From Neoscytalidium dimidiatum (taxonomy: Eukaryota; Ascomycota; Dothideomycetes; Botryosphaeriales; Botryosphaeriaceae), in contig CM074698.1 of the NCBI GenBank assembly GCA_037367355.1, forward strand, positions 3,162,001 to 3,226,000: DNA of 64,000 nt, given 5' to 3'. Below are positions 11,488-22,420 of this stretch, piece by piece; the stretch's first letter is position 1, and each line of letters starts with the position of its first letter. The translations under genes were made by a program, and so were the position numbers. The notes below the pieces were generated by a model. The model saw only the letters and a list, made by a program, of their open reading frames with translations. It did not search any database and was not told where the DNA came from.

Positions 11488-13026
11488 GGTTTTGCATTAG
11501 TCACTTTATCAGCAGTCTCATATTCAATGGAACTTCTTCATTAAATAAATTCCGAGCACGTGCCGAGCCTGTATGGCGGTGAACCACCAATAACACCTCT
11601 AGTTTCTGTCCCACTCGCTAAGTGGACATTGATAAAGCAGCTTCGTTCGAACATACCGTAGTGAGTGGCACAGGCTTGATCGTTCGGCACACAGCACTTT
11701 GCAAAGCGGCAATTAGCGTGCGGATAATTCAGATGCAACGAATTTAGTGCAGTTTCTAAGCATGACTATGCATGAGGAAGATCCAACCGATACAAGAATT
11801 ATCGCGTGGATCTCTCGCCAATAGTTTCACACCGCAATGGAATCATGCAGAGACGTCCATTGGTCAAAAAGATAGAGCGAATTTTAACCCATGAGTTTAG
11901 CCGTCAATGTGAAATAGGAACAGCATTCATTTCCAAATTACCACTGCTGCCGTTTTTTTTATTTTTTTTTTTTTTACCTTTTTCACAATCTTATTGTGCA
12001 AGAAATGGCTCTCGGTGGCAAATGTGTAGCCTGCAATCTAAGCTGGTGGTAGGACATTCTACCGCCAATCATTTCTATGAATTAACGAACGCGAGCTTCG
12101 CGAGAGCATTCGGCTTCGCATTATCACGGAGGCTTGCTAGATCTCTTCTGTGGTGCGCTCTTATAGCCTTTACTTACGTTGCAAACCCATATTGTGAGTG
12201 ATCTGCGAGGTGGAATGTTATTTCCTGCTCTTGAAAAATCCGCTCGAGATAGCTGCTCCCGGCTTCCTACGCTGAATCCCGTTAGTTGTTGGTCAAAGAA
12301 AACTCCTTTCACCCTCGGCTGCAATGAAACGGGCGCCCCAGATACACCAGCCACTTGTGCGAAAGACACTGACCCTGGGACATTGATAGCTCAGCGTAGA
12401 CCCAAATGAATGTTTGCCTTTCGCGACAGAAAAGCACCACCGGAAGACACCGGCAAATTCTGATTCCTTAGGGCAGGCACTATGAAGGGTTTGACCAATA
12501 AGAGACGAAGGCTTTAGACCCATCAAGAATCCGCACAAACAACGCAGGTGGGATGATCTGCACAGCTATTGCAGGGTTGTTGTCCGCACAAATACCGCAT
12601 TGGCTTAGATTGGCTCCATCAGTTTCCAAATCGAAGGGGGAAACTATCCAACGCCCCAGAATGTTTGCTGTCGCAATGGAGCAACCCTGGATAGGCCACG
12701 GTGTTACAGATTGAGGCTGTGGAACCTTCGCGTGGCGAACATCTGAATGGTTGCCATCGGAGCGAACTCCAGAGTATATTCCAAGCTAAGCCCCAAAGCA
12801 TGGAGGGTACTCTTATCATATTCATGTAAGATAGCCGGTAGATAGATTTGATCAGTAGCTTTCTCTTAAACGTGCCGAATTCCGAGCATGCAGTTTTCTG
12901 GCCTGGTCGCACATATAGTTAACCCCTTCTTCCCCACAGTTTACCGTACAGAAATTTTGACTCTTCGACTCCCTTTGAAGCCACAACATCACTCCGCCAT
13001 ATGCGCTTCTCTGAAACGTAAAAGGA
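11488..13026. other. Intergenic region before the multicopper oxidase
   Basis: No gene is supported; open frames are short and lack motifs. It contains T homopolymers near 11955-11980. The oxidase promoter must lie at the right end; I do not recognise a TATA box there. Confidence 0.5.
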
Positions 13027-15473
13027 ATGTCTCTGAAACGACGCTTTCACTTTTATTTTACCTTTTTTGTTTCACTCAGCGTTTTTGTTCAGGGAGCGCT
13101 GCAAGTCTACAACCTCACCATTCACAATGGCACCAGAGCTCCTGGTCGGTTTTATCCCTCGACTCTCATGATTGACGGCGCTGACACCTTCTCCAACAGA
13201 TGGCTTCTCTCGTCAAGTGTATCTTATCAACGGCCAAGCCCCTGGTCCTCTAATCGAGGTCGATGAAGGCGATGAACTTGAGGTGTTCGTCCAGAACGAT
13301 CTCCCTGTTGAGACGACAATCCATTGGCATGGTCAGTACTCACTGAATATATTCGCATGGGTATTATAAACTAAATCATCGGTGTATCAGGCATTCTCCA
13401 ACGCGGCACACCTGGAATGGATGGAGTTCCTGGAGTGACTCAGGTCAGCTGGTGCTTTTATTCAATTAGGGACTGAATCAATCTGACTGCTGAGATAGAA
13501 ACCGATCCAACCAGGAGCAAATTTCACATATCGTTTTGCCCTCGTAGGCGAGTATGGATTTTACTGGTACCACTCGCACTTCCGGGCCTACTCCGATGAC
13601 GCAATCCGCGGACCGCTTGTCATCCATCCGTCCCCGGAACGCGCCAAACCTTACGTGTCTCTAGCTGATGACCAGTCAGCGTTCGCATCGATGCAAGAAG
13701 CTGAGCGAGAAGCTGTTCCTGTGCTCCTTTCGGACTGGTATCACCGTGTATCGGATGACATATACAACGAGTACCTCACCACTGGTGCGTTCCCAAATTG
13801 CGTGGACAGTCTTCTTGCAAACGGATATGGAAGAGTCCAGTGTCTGCCAGACTACATACTTGCTGAGCCGGACATGGTGGGAAGATCCAAGGATACTAGC
13901 ACGCCCGTGACCAGCGCCCCCACGACGATGACATCTTCCATGGCAGTAAGCACCTCCATGAGCACCACATCCATGAATCGCATGTCCATGGACGACATGT
14001 CAATGTCGATGGAAGCACGTGCGCCAACTATGGATCCCTCAACTAAGACGCCCTCACACTCGACCATGTCTATGAGCTCAATGTCTCCAGAGTCCACGAC
14101 CATGCCTGGCATGGGAAATATGTCCATGACCACTCTTACCCCTCGTGGCTGCACCCCTCCTATGATGTTCAATTCAGGATACAATGCCAGTTCCCTTCCA
14201 CATGAGACTTGCACGAATACCACAGCACCTTTGTTAACGATTCCTGCCAACTACACAAGAGGATGGCTTGCTCTCAACCTCGTCAATGGAGGATCTTCGA
14301 GCAAACTGAGTGTATCAATGGACGCGCACTCGTTGCTTGTTTATGCAGCTGATGGAAATTATGTCGAGCCACAAGAAGTACAGGTAAGTTGCTGACATGA
14401 TTATCAAACAAGGTTACGGCTAACGCTTCCAGGTGCTGCAAATCTCTAACGGACAACGATACTCCGTCATGGTCAAGTTGGATCAGATGCCTGGAAATTA
14501 CACATTTAGACTCGCTTCATACCCTTACGGTGAGGATATGCAGCAGATCATCGAAGGTCAAGCAACCGTCATGTACCAGGTAAAGAACTTCTCACTGGCC
14601 GTTAGTGGATCTTCTCCCTGAATTGATATTTACAGGGCGATGAGAACATGGATATAGCCACGGACATGACTGATCATAGTCCCGCGACATGGATGCTCAT
14701 CAACGGCTCCGCAACAAGCAATGCCACAGAACTGAACGAGCGTAATCTCGCCCCCTTTAAAACGCTCCAGCCGCCCTTTCAAGCAGACATTACATATAGT
14801 TTCTCCGTTAACCAAACAGAAGTCACGACATGGGTGATAAACGGCACTCCCTACCAGGAGCCTCGTGTCCCCATTCTCAACGGCGCCTCATCACAGGGCT
14901 GGAACGCCAGTACCACGCTGCACGTTCCGACGAACAGCACCGTCGATCTCATCATTCGGATCGCTAACGACTCGATGGACGTAGTAAGTCTTCCAAGCTC
15001 TCAGACCACCTCCGTGTCCTCCACTGAGCTGATCCCTCCTTCACTTTTAGATGGCTCATCCCCTCCACCTCCACGGCCACCGCTTCTGGGTCCTCGGCAC
15101 TGGCACCGGCTCTTTCCCCTACATGAACACTGCCGATGCAGAATCGTCATCACCCGCCCTTTTAAACCTTGAAAACCCACCGTACCGCGATACGACGGAC
15201 ATACCGGAGTCCGGCTGGGCGGTGCTGCGGTGGGTGGCGGACAATCCGGGTGCCTGGATGTTCCACTGTCATGTGCAGTGGCACCTGGTGAGCGGGATGG
15301 CGGTCGTGTTTGTTGTGGGGAGCGAAGATGAGATAAGGGGAGTTTTGTCGGGGGCGGGGAACGAGACGATAACCGGTGGTGTTTCGGCGTTGGTTGCGAG
15401 GCTTACCGGGTTTGGTTGGCTGGCTGCTACTTCTGCCGCAGTCGCTGTTAGTGTTGCTTCTCTTCTCTTCTAG
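13027..15473 (+). CDS. Multicopper oxidase (laccase/ferroxidase type), probably GPI-anchored
   Basis: Oxidises metal or phenolic substrates with four-electron reduction of O2. Seven exons: 13027-13144, 13200-13331, 13391-13443, 13499-14383, 14433-14579, 14636-14983 and 15051-15473, all in frame, giving 701 aa. An N-terminal signal peptide is visible. Copper ligands are intact: HWHG at the exon 2/3 join, WYHSHF in exon 4, HPLHLHGH and HCHVQWHLVSGM in exon 7. The residue at the type 1 axial position is Met, the lower-potential form. The C-terminus ends in a hydrophobic tail without charged residues, as in GPI-anchored or membrane proteins. Residues about 234-313 are an inserted Ser/Thr/Met-rich region with 17 Met. 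The core resembles the Abr1/conidial-pigment oxidase group as I recall it; subfamily is uncertain. Confidence 0.93.
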
Positions 15474-16594
15474 TAGGCTCGGCGGTTGTGAGTTGCTCGA
15501 CGCGCTTCATTGCACCCGGACATTTGGACAATGATTTCAATCCATAGTATCTCCAGCAACTTTTAACAATTGCACCGTCTAGCGTAGTAATCGTGCGAAA
15601 TTATCATTATGGATATGAACAGATCCCTGAGTTGACAAATTGTTGCGGGAAAATGGCATTGAACGATTTTGTAGTCTTCGGATCTGTCCGAGGCTAGAAT
15701 CAGGCATCCAGTCTACAGAGTCAGTGGTCGATCAGGGTATTTGCAAGTCATCTCCAAAATCGTCAGAACTCTGGCGAAGCTGTCGCCAACACTCGTATTC
15801 GGCCAGTTGACGAGAGAGCTTTGACTGACTTGCGGCCTCTGAGTTGCTTACAGTTCGTACAGTCAGTAGACATGCACAGCTAAACCGCATCGCACTGAAA
15901 CCCTGCACAAGCAATCAATAAGATAAGGGCGAACTGTTCAATAATCCAGGGTACAGTGTTAGACGTTCCTTGCTACAATGTCCAGGAGTGCATAGTTGCG
16001 GTGTTTCTGGCGGTAATCGAAGAAACATATTGGTCGCCCGACGACGTTGCGGTCGTCGACGATCGCGCTGCCAGAAGAGAAAACAGAGCAATCAGAGAGA
16101 CCGCGAAGGGCTGTAGATCTTTTTAATCAGTCAAACAAAAAGATAAGTAAAGTAGAACTGTCAAATTGCTTTCGTGTCTTTTGAGGGTGATGAGTCGGAG
16201 TAAAATCCTCTGCGATTTTCCTTTTGTGCAGGCTGTTTCCCGTCAAATGACAATCCTTGTTTTTGTAGGATATGTTGAAAACCATGATAGATTGACCCTC
16301 TTAGGGGCTGGACGACTAGTAGGAGACTATGTACATAGGGGTGGAACTAGGCCTATTTAGGCCTCTCTTGATTAGGTAAATACTATGTGCGGCCTTCGAT
16401 CTTCAACAGGATATAGCTCCAGTTCCCAACGTATTCTTTAGTCTCTTTTGAACAACCCGCTGACAAATATCTCTCGGCGCGATATGCAAAGTCCGCAGAG
16501 AGGGTTCTGTACAACACCTTTTAGCATTACTTTCCAAGTTTCCAGGAGTGTTGTCGCTTACTACGGGCATCACATCTACCTCGATGCACCCAAT
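15474..16594. other. Intergenic region
   Basis: Between the oxidase stop and the end of the convergent small secreted gene. No coding motif, RNA gene or repeat recognised. Confidence 0.5.
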
Positions 16595-17002
16595 TTAACA
16601 GTCAACGGTCTTCTTGACCGTGCAAGGTCCAATCCTGCCGCCATACTTGTCCTGATAGACAATATAACCCAGCGAATCCCGAATCTTGCCATCGTCATTG
16701 GCTCTCCAAATGGCGAGCTCGCCTTCAGCGAGGATTCCCAGGCCGGATCCATCGCACGAAGCGAGAGCGTTGTTGGAGGTCGCGAGATTGAAGATGGGCG
16801 CTTTGTGCCAGCCGCAGCCGTCGCGCCCGACCAGACTCTGGCCGCTGACGCGCGTGTTGCCCAAGAAGTCACATGCCGTCTTAAGTGCGGCGTCCACGTC
16901 GCTGGCGCAGACCTGTTGGACCTGGCAGGAGAGCTGCAGGCAAGCGAGGATGGAGGAGGGTGCGGCGAGGAGCACGAGCAGGAAAGTTGGTGTACGCATC
17001 AT
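16595..17002 (-). CDS. Small secreted cysteine-rich protein
   Basis: 135 aa from the ATG at 17002 (codons upstream in frame start with TTG, not ATG). A strong signal peptide (MMRTPTFLLVLLAAPSS) ends near residue 19. The mature part has eight cysteines, at about 21, 26, 32, 44, 63, 83, 127 and 135, consistent with four disulfides, and no transmembrane segment or GPI tail. There is a single exon. I recognise no family. Size, secretion and even cysteine number fit the class of fungal small secreted proteins that includes candidate effectors and antimicrobial proteins, but nothing in the sequence fixes a role. It is flanked by gene-poor DNA on both sides. Confidence 0.65.
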   Translation of the reverse strand: MMRTPTFLLVLLAAPSSILACLQLSCQVQQVCASDVDAALKTACDFLGNTRVSGQSLVGRDGCGWHKAPIFNLATSNNALASCDGSGLGILAEGELAIWRANDDGKIRDSLGYIVYQDKYGGRIGPCTVKKTVDC

Positions 17003-17929
17003 GATCAAGGTCGAAGGAAGGCCGGAAAAGGAAAGTCAGAGGAGAGAGTGAATGTTAGAAGATTTATCAGGGGGACTACACCGTGGTCAATTTATCTGGT
17101 GACGCGGGAGATCAGGCGTCCTGCTTGCAGAGTCAGTATAAATGAATGAGGTGGGTAAGGCCTCTCAATGTACACCATAAACACGGTCGAATCTTCCGAA
17201 GTGCTCGGATTCGGTCGTACTTAATGATGGCGCTTTGGGTAGCCTGCGGCTCCTTGACCGTCGATGCGCACTAACGATGACAAGCTTTACTTCTTTCACA
17301 CCTCGCGAGTAATATTGACGGACTCACGATGCTTGGCATTTTGCAGCAAAGCTCCTCTGATTTGATCCTGAAGCGGAAAGACGGCAATTTGTTCCCATCG
17401 CAGAGTTAGCAGTTCTAAGGCCCAGAAATGGCCCGGCGTCCAGGCTCAACCGCCTCAGTCTGTATTAGGCCAACCCGGGAATGAGACGGGCACCTCGCTT
17501 ATCTACGTGCTCTATGTGACCGCATTATTTGCAAGAATTTCGAGCCCATGCATGTAAGGCTGAAGCATGACACCTGTTCCAAGAAATATGGAGAATAACA
17601 TGTGGGACACCCCTGCCGGGAACGGCACCGCTTTATCCGCAAAACTCTCCGACGAAATCCCAAGTTCATCCATAATATCCACTCCATCGTGTTCATAGCT
17701 AAAACCCAGACTTGCTAAGAAAGTTCTATTATTTATCGTAATGTCACTTCAAGTCCTCTCTGAAGCAGATCTCTTCACAGATACCAGAGGTAGAGGGGTA
17801 AGTAACGCCGGCTTTCCAGGCCGGTCATACCGCAATTATCAGAAACGAGGCATGTCAAAAAAAAGAGAGCCAGCAGAAGCCGGACGCAGTAATAGCTATA
17901 TCGATCAACTACCGTTAAAGCGCAGAATA
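17003..17929. other. Intergenic region
   Basis: No gene, RNA or repeat is supported between the small secreted gene and the AT-rich island. Confidence 0.45.
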
Positions 17930-18130
17930 CGTTTAAAAAAATATAAGCATAGTAATAATATAGGGAATTACTAATAATACTTAAGTAGAATCATATATAA
18001 ACCACTCTATTGTCCTTGATAGATATATTTAAAATAGCGTTGGATTGAGAAAATTTTAATCTATATAGTCAATAAAAACAGTATCTCTTCTACAGACAAG
18101 AAACAGCCATCCGGTTCACACAGCCGAGCA
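17930..18130. other. AT-rich island next to the tRNA gene
   Basis: About 200 bp of strongly A/T-rich sequence rich in TA and AAT steps, with abrupt edges, ending at the first base of the tRNA-Asp. This looks like the remnant of a mutated mobile element; RIP-type C-to-T change is an inference, as no intact copy is present to compare. Confidence 0.4.
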
Positions 18131-18219
18131 TCTTCGATGGTCTAGTGGTCATGATTTCCGCTTGTCATTCTGACGAATAGCAAGCGCGGGAGACCGGGGT
18201 TCGATTCCCCGTCGGAGAG
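18131..18219 (+). tRNA. tRNA-Asp (anticodon GTC) with a 17-nt intron
   Basis: The 7-bp acceptor stem is TCTTCGA (18131-18137) with TCGGAGA (18212-18218) and discriminator G. The D arm carries TGGTCTAGTGGTC (A box), and the T arm is CGGGG-TTCGATT-CCCCG (B box). The anticodon stem is TCCGC with GCGGG, and the loop reads TTGTCA then C, split after position 37 by a 17-nt intron that contains TGAC, able to pair with the anticodon as in nuclear pre-tRNAs. A pol III stop (TTTTCTTTT) follows at 18222-18230. Spliced length is 72 nt. Confidence 0.93.
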
Positions 18220-18221
18220 AA

Positions 18222-18230
18222 TTTTCTTTT
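18222..18230 (+). terminator. RNA polymerase III terminator of tRNA-Asp
   Basis: TTTTCTTTT starts three bases after the discriminator base of the tRNA. Confidence 0.75.
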
Positions 18231-18334
18231 GCCGTTCAATCGAGTAATGAACTCTTTTGCACGTTATGCTTTGTTGTAGATTAGAAGAGGTAGGAGAGAG
18301 GCGTGGAAGATTAGGGTTGCAGCCACGAACTCCC

Positions 18335-18462
18335 GGGTCTGGAGTGGTGACAATAATTCTTTTGAAAATGATTTCCGCTTGTTATTATATAAGACCAGGG
18401 TTGTTCTCGAAGAGGACAAGCGCGGCATGCCGGGATTTGATTCGACTTCCTGCCGGAGAACA
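18335..18462 (+). pseudogene. Decayed, interrupted copy of tRNA-Asp
   Basis: It has the order of the intact gene: a D-arm-like GGTCTGGAGTGGT, then 15 identical bases of the anticodon 5' half (18368-18382), a GTC-to-GTT change, an unrelated insert of about 30 nt, then CAAGCGCGG, a mutated T arm (GGGATTTGATTC against GGGGTTCGATTC) and CCGGAGA. Differences include C-to-T and G-to-A changes. Stems do not close, so it is not a working tRNA. Confidence 0.7.
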
Positions 18463-20703
18463 CTTTTCGGTCCTTTTCTTTACCGAGCCAAGATGCGTAA
18501 TTACTTGATGACATTAGGGTCCGTAATGTAGCTGTCTACTTTTACAATTCGTGCCAAATGATCGATGCTGGACCTGGACGGCAACCTTTTTCTAAGTCTG
18601 ATTTTTCGCCATCTTGGTTTGGTGTTGAGGCATCGCTTAAGGGCATCGATGACGGTGAAATTTAGAGCAACTTATTCCCATTCACTCCCCGCCAGTGCAT
18701 TACGAGTCCATAGACAACCTAAGCATTGGAGAGAAATGAAGAAATCACAAAGGCGAACATTCCCAGGCCACATCTACCAGCATGGCATAATCGTCTTGGC
18801 GTTGACTGGCACAACGTTATACAAAGATCACCAGACTATTCACATAGCAGATCCACATATTCCGCACAGTTTCGATAGCACAAGATAGGCACGACCTGCC
18901 TCGCGCGCAACATGGCACCAGATACGGTTCCGCACAGCAAGCCACGCGCATCCCTTCCTTCCGGTGTCGCAGTCGTTGTCCTATCACGCAGTTACACGAG
19001 CAAAACACTTCACACCGCCTAGTCCGACGCTGAGTTCTACACACATACGGAGACGCAACAGCAAATATTCGGAACCGCACGGCATTGATAGGGAGAACGC
19101 GCAAGCCAATCAGACAGCACAGCATCGATCAAAACACTCCGCAGTCTCCATTTCCCTCACGATTCCTCGTCGACAGTTGATGCTGGTCTGGTCGTCGATT
19201 GGTCGCGACCCCGAGTCTGACAGGCGTGCAACCCTGCAAGGCCCCAAGCACGCGCTCGCCGCCTCCGCGCCGAATCGGGCAATATAGCAGTGTGCGCGAG
19301 ACGTACCCGCTTACAGCTGTTACATTCGCGTGGCATACGCGCAAGCCCACGCTCCGCCCTCGTCCCAACAACAGCATGACCGCGTGAGCCAGCACGCCCT
19401 TCTTTGCCTTGGCATCTGGGAGGCTGGATGGGAAGGCAGAATCGAATAATCTTTCTTTTGGCATTCGTTTGCCTCGTTCCAGGTCGGCCGAGCGTATGTG
19501 GTGTTTGCACGACGGTGCGATGACCGAGGACGTCGAGGCGGATTTGGCTGTCGATGGACCGAGTCCTCCTCGGAGGGGCCTAGGCTGGCAATTTTGATGC
19601 GCTTGGTACGTGGGGAGAAGGCATCTAAAATATCTGTCTAACGTCTTGCCTGCGCTATAAGGGTCATTCTGGATACGTTGGGACTTCAAGTTGCTCAATT
19701 GATCGCCTGGATGTAAGCATAGTCGCCCTGACATAACCACAACCAGTTTGACTTTTCTATAACGCTCACGATCAGAGACTCGCCTGCAGTACTACGTACG
19801 AACTCGGCGTCAAAGAAAGGCCCTACCACACCAATCTCAGCACCGCCACAAATCCAAAACCACGACGCCGCATCCGCCAGCAACCCAAATTCGGACCGAG
19901 TGGATTCACCCTCGATGACATCACATCCGGAAACACACTAACATCGCAACGAAGATCACCGACAAGACGACAAACGACTGCATCATCCCGCCTTTTCTTT
20001 AACGCATAATCGTCATGACATGCGATTTCTCAAACGCATGATCTACAATACTTATTCCCCTGTCGATCGCTATTCGCTCTATTCCACCGCGCACTCTCTT
20101 TTCTCATCGTTGCCCGCAACCTCCCGTCCCCTTCCCATCTATGGTCTTCGAGAAAACCTCGGGTGCTAAAATTCCCCAAAATCCACTTTCTTCGCGTCGG
20201 CCAGGTCCCCACCCCCGGCCGGTCGATTGTGCCATGCCATGAATTCCAAAAGGCTCAGCTTGAAACCTCCCATGTCGAAAAAAAAAAGGATCAAATAAAA
20301 ACTCCGAATCGGGTCTTCATCTCTCTGCTCTTTTTTGACGTCATTAAGAAACTAATAAGAACGAAACGGAAAAGGAGGAAAAAAGGAGAAAAGGTAGGAC
20401 ACGACACCCAGGGTATCATCAAGCAGAAAAAAATAGGAACGCAATAAAAAAAAAACACAGATAGCCGCACCGCCTGCATCACAACTTATGAGAAACGCCC
20501 CCAAGAGAGAAAAGGAGAAGAAAAAAAAATAACGATAGCAATCCAACCAATCTCCGTCTCATCACATCACATCACATCAACGTGCAATATCTCACAGCGC
20601 AAGGCGTCCCACATCAAGCGGACATATCACCGCAGATTAAGACGCTTCGCTCCACAGCGGTCCCACAATAAAAATAAAACGCCGTCCGTTCACCCACTCT
20701 TCC
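18463..20703. other. 2.2-kb intergenic region
   Basis: No supported gene. A 203-codon open frame on the minus strand (19129-19740) has no motif. The right part (20280-20540) is A-rich with several A homopolymers, and a CACAT-type short repeat sits near 20562-20580. Confidence 0.5.
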
Positions 20704-22420
20704 CTACTCCCCCCGCGGCGGAGAGCGTAGCGGGGAAGCGTTCCGGCTTCTCGGAGGCGATCTCAGCGCAGGCGCGACCGCACTCTCGATCGCGGCCTCC
20801 TCGTCAATCGCCGTATCGCGTTTGTCCGATCGGAGCAGCGCGCGCTCCAGCTCGACGAGCTCCGCGGCGTCACGATGCGCGTTATCCAGGCCGAGCCGTG
20901 ACGGGTCGATCTCGGCGTAGGCATCTTTGAACGCCTTGGCGCCGTCCTTCTTGTCGTCCTTGTAGGCGTCGTCGTCCTCCTCTTCTTCCTCGGCAACGCT
21001 GCCGCCCAAGTCGATGCCGAAGTCCCAGGGCTCGACGGCGAGCGCCTCCTGGTCGGCGCGCCCGTATATCTCGTGGTTGTGCGGGTACGTCTTGAGGAGC
21101 AGGTTGTCGGAGCGGGTCGCGGAGCTGCGGCTGCTGTCGAGGGTGCTGGCGGCGCCGGTGGTGGGAGCGCCGCTGTGGCGACGGTTGGCGTAGTCGACGG
21201 AGCCGCGCATGGTGCCAGTGTGGCTGTCAGAATGACGCCATAGCTTGCCAGTGGGCGTCGCGGAAGGCGGAGGTGGGGAAATCGGTGAGCCGTTAAGGGC
21301 GTTTGGATGATTGCCGGCATGGCGGGCTCGAGGTGTGCGATTTGAGTGGTACGTGAAATGAGTTCCGTTTTGAGAGTTGGTTCCAGTATTGGAAGAGCGG
21401 CCGTCGAAGGACCTAAGGTTAAAGAGACGGCGAAGTAGTGTCCATGTGTACGGGAGATTGGCCACAAGGAGGGAAGTACTACTTTCCCGAGTATACCAGT
21501 ATGTCCAAGCAGTCCCGTAGGGGTTGGAGAACGAATAGTACTTGTTCAGGATCGACGCCAGGATCACGAAAACTCCTAGGCCGAATATCAGACTGAGGAC
21601 GAGTTTTCTATGCAATGGCAAACGACTCCGGATAATCATTTGCAGGGCAAGAATCAGTAGGAAAAGATCCGAGGAAATGTTGAATACGGCGTTGGTGATG
21701 AGGTGATTCGTAGCGGCATTGCACTGCGGATTCGGTGTTGGAACGGCCCAGTAGTTCGAGAACGGCCGGCACCAGACGCCGAAGTAGAAAATCTCCATAA
21801 AGACGAAACCAAACGTGACGTAGACAGCGAGAATTTTCACCGCAATGTTTTCCTTGAGCGCAACGCTGAGACGAACAAAGTCAGCATGGTGGCATTGGCG
21901 CCAAGAGAAAGAGTGGAAACATACGTTAAGCGGTAGTACATGATCAGAAGACACGCCTACATCGCGATTAGCCGGTGACTTCTTATCTTGCAGCAGGGAG
22001 TCGAAGCGTTCATCCGGGCGGAAACTTCGGAGTGTTTGCAGTAAAAACCGCACCCAACCCGAGAGCTCCAACCACAAATTCAGTACGACGCACCTTGACC
22101 GCCCAAACCGTCACACATTGGCACTGCTCGACGACGAGAACCAATTTGCTCCCGAATCTTCGGTTAGAGATTTCTTCCGGGTTGAGCTCATCCAGGTTGA
22201 AGCCGGGAGGCAAAAGATTACTGTCCGTGAAGGCGACTATGTTGATGGTAACAATGAAGGCGGTGTAAGAGCAAATGGCACAAGCCATGATCCAGTCGTC
22301 AACTTGGAGCTTCCGCACGTCGCCGCGAAACAAGAGGATGCGGGAGGTGAAGCGGGCGGCGGCAACGAAGACGACGAGCGAGTACCAGATCCATGACTCC
22401 TCCTTGAGGGGCAAGCCCAT
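20704..22420 (-). CDS. Fungal rhodopsin-domain integral membrane protein (SAT4/PTH11-like class)
   Basis: Seven-helix membrane protein with the fungus-specific rhodopsin-like domain. It is a distant relative of receptor-type proteins and no retinal-binding role is implied. Minus-strand exons are 22420-22094, 21956-21925 and 21865-20704; the frame closes to 506 aa. Helices run through SWIWYSLVVFVAAARF, DDWIMACAICSYTAFIV, ACLLIMYYRLT, VKILAVYVTFGFVFMEIFYFG and later segments to about residue 265. Typical cysteines occur in FGVWCRPFSNYW and NPQCNAATN. The cytoplasmic tail of about 240 residues is low-complexity, with a Glu/Asp run and an SPPRSRN...SPP end. It lacks an N-terminal CFEM domain. The ligand is unknown. 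Confidence 0.88.

Noticed and set aside
18335..18462. Second functional tRNA-Asp
   Set aside because: Stems do not pair, the anticodon base is changed and an insert interrupts the loop; kept as pseudogene.
19129..19740. 203-codon minus-strand open frame
   Set aside because: No motif, mixed composition, first codon context poor and overlaps other short frames on both strands.
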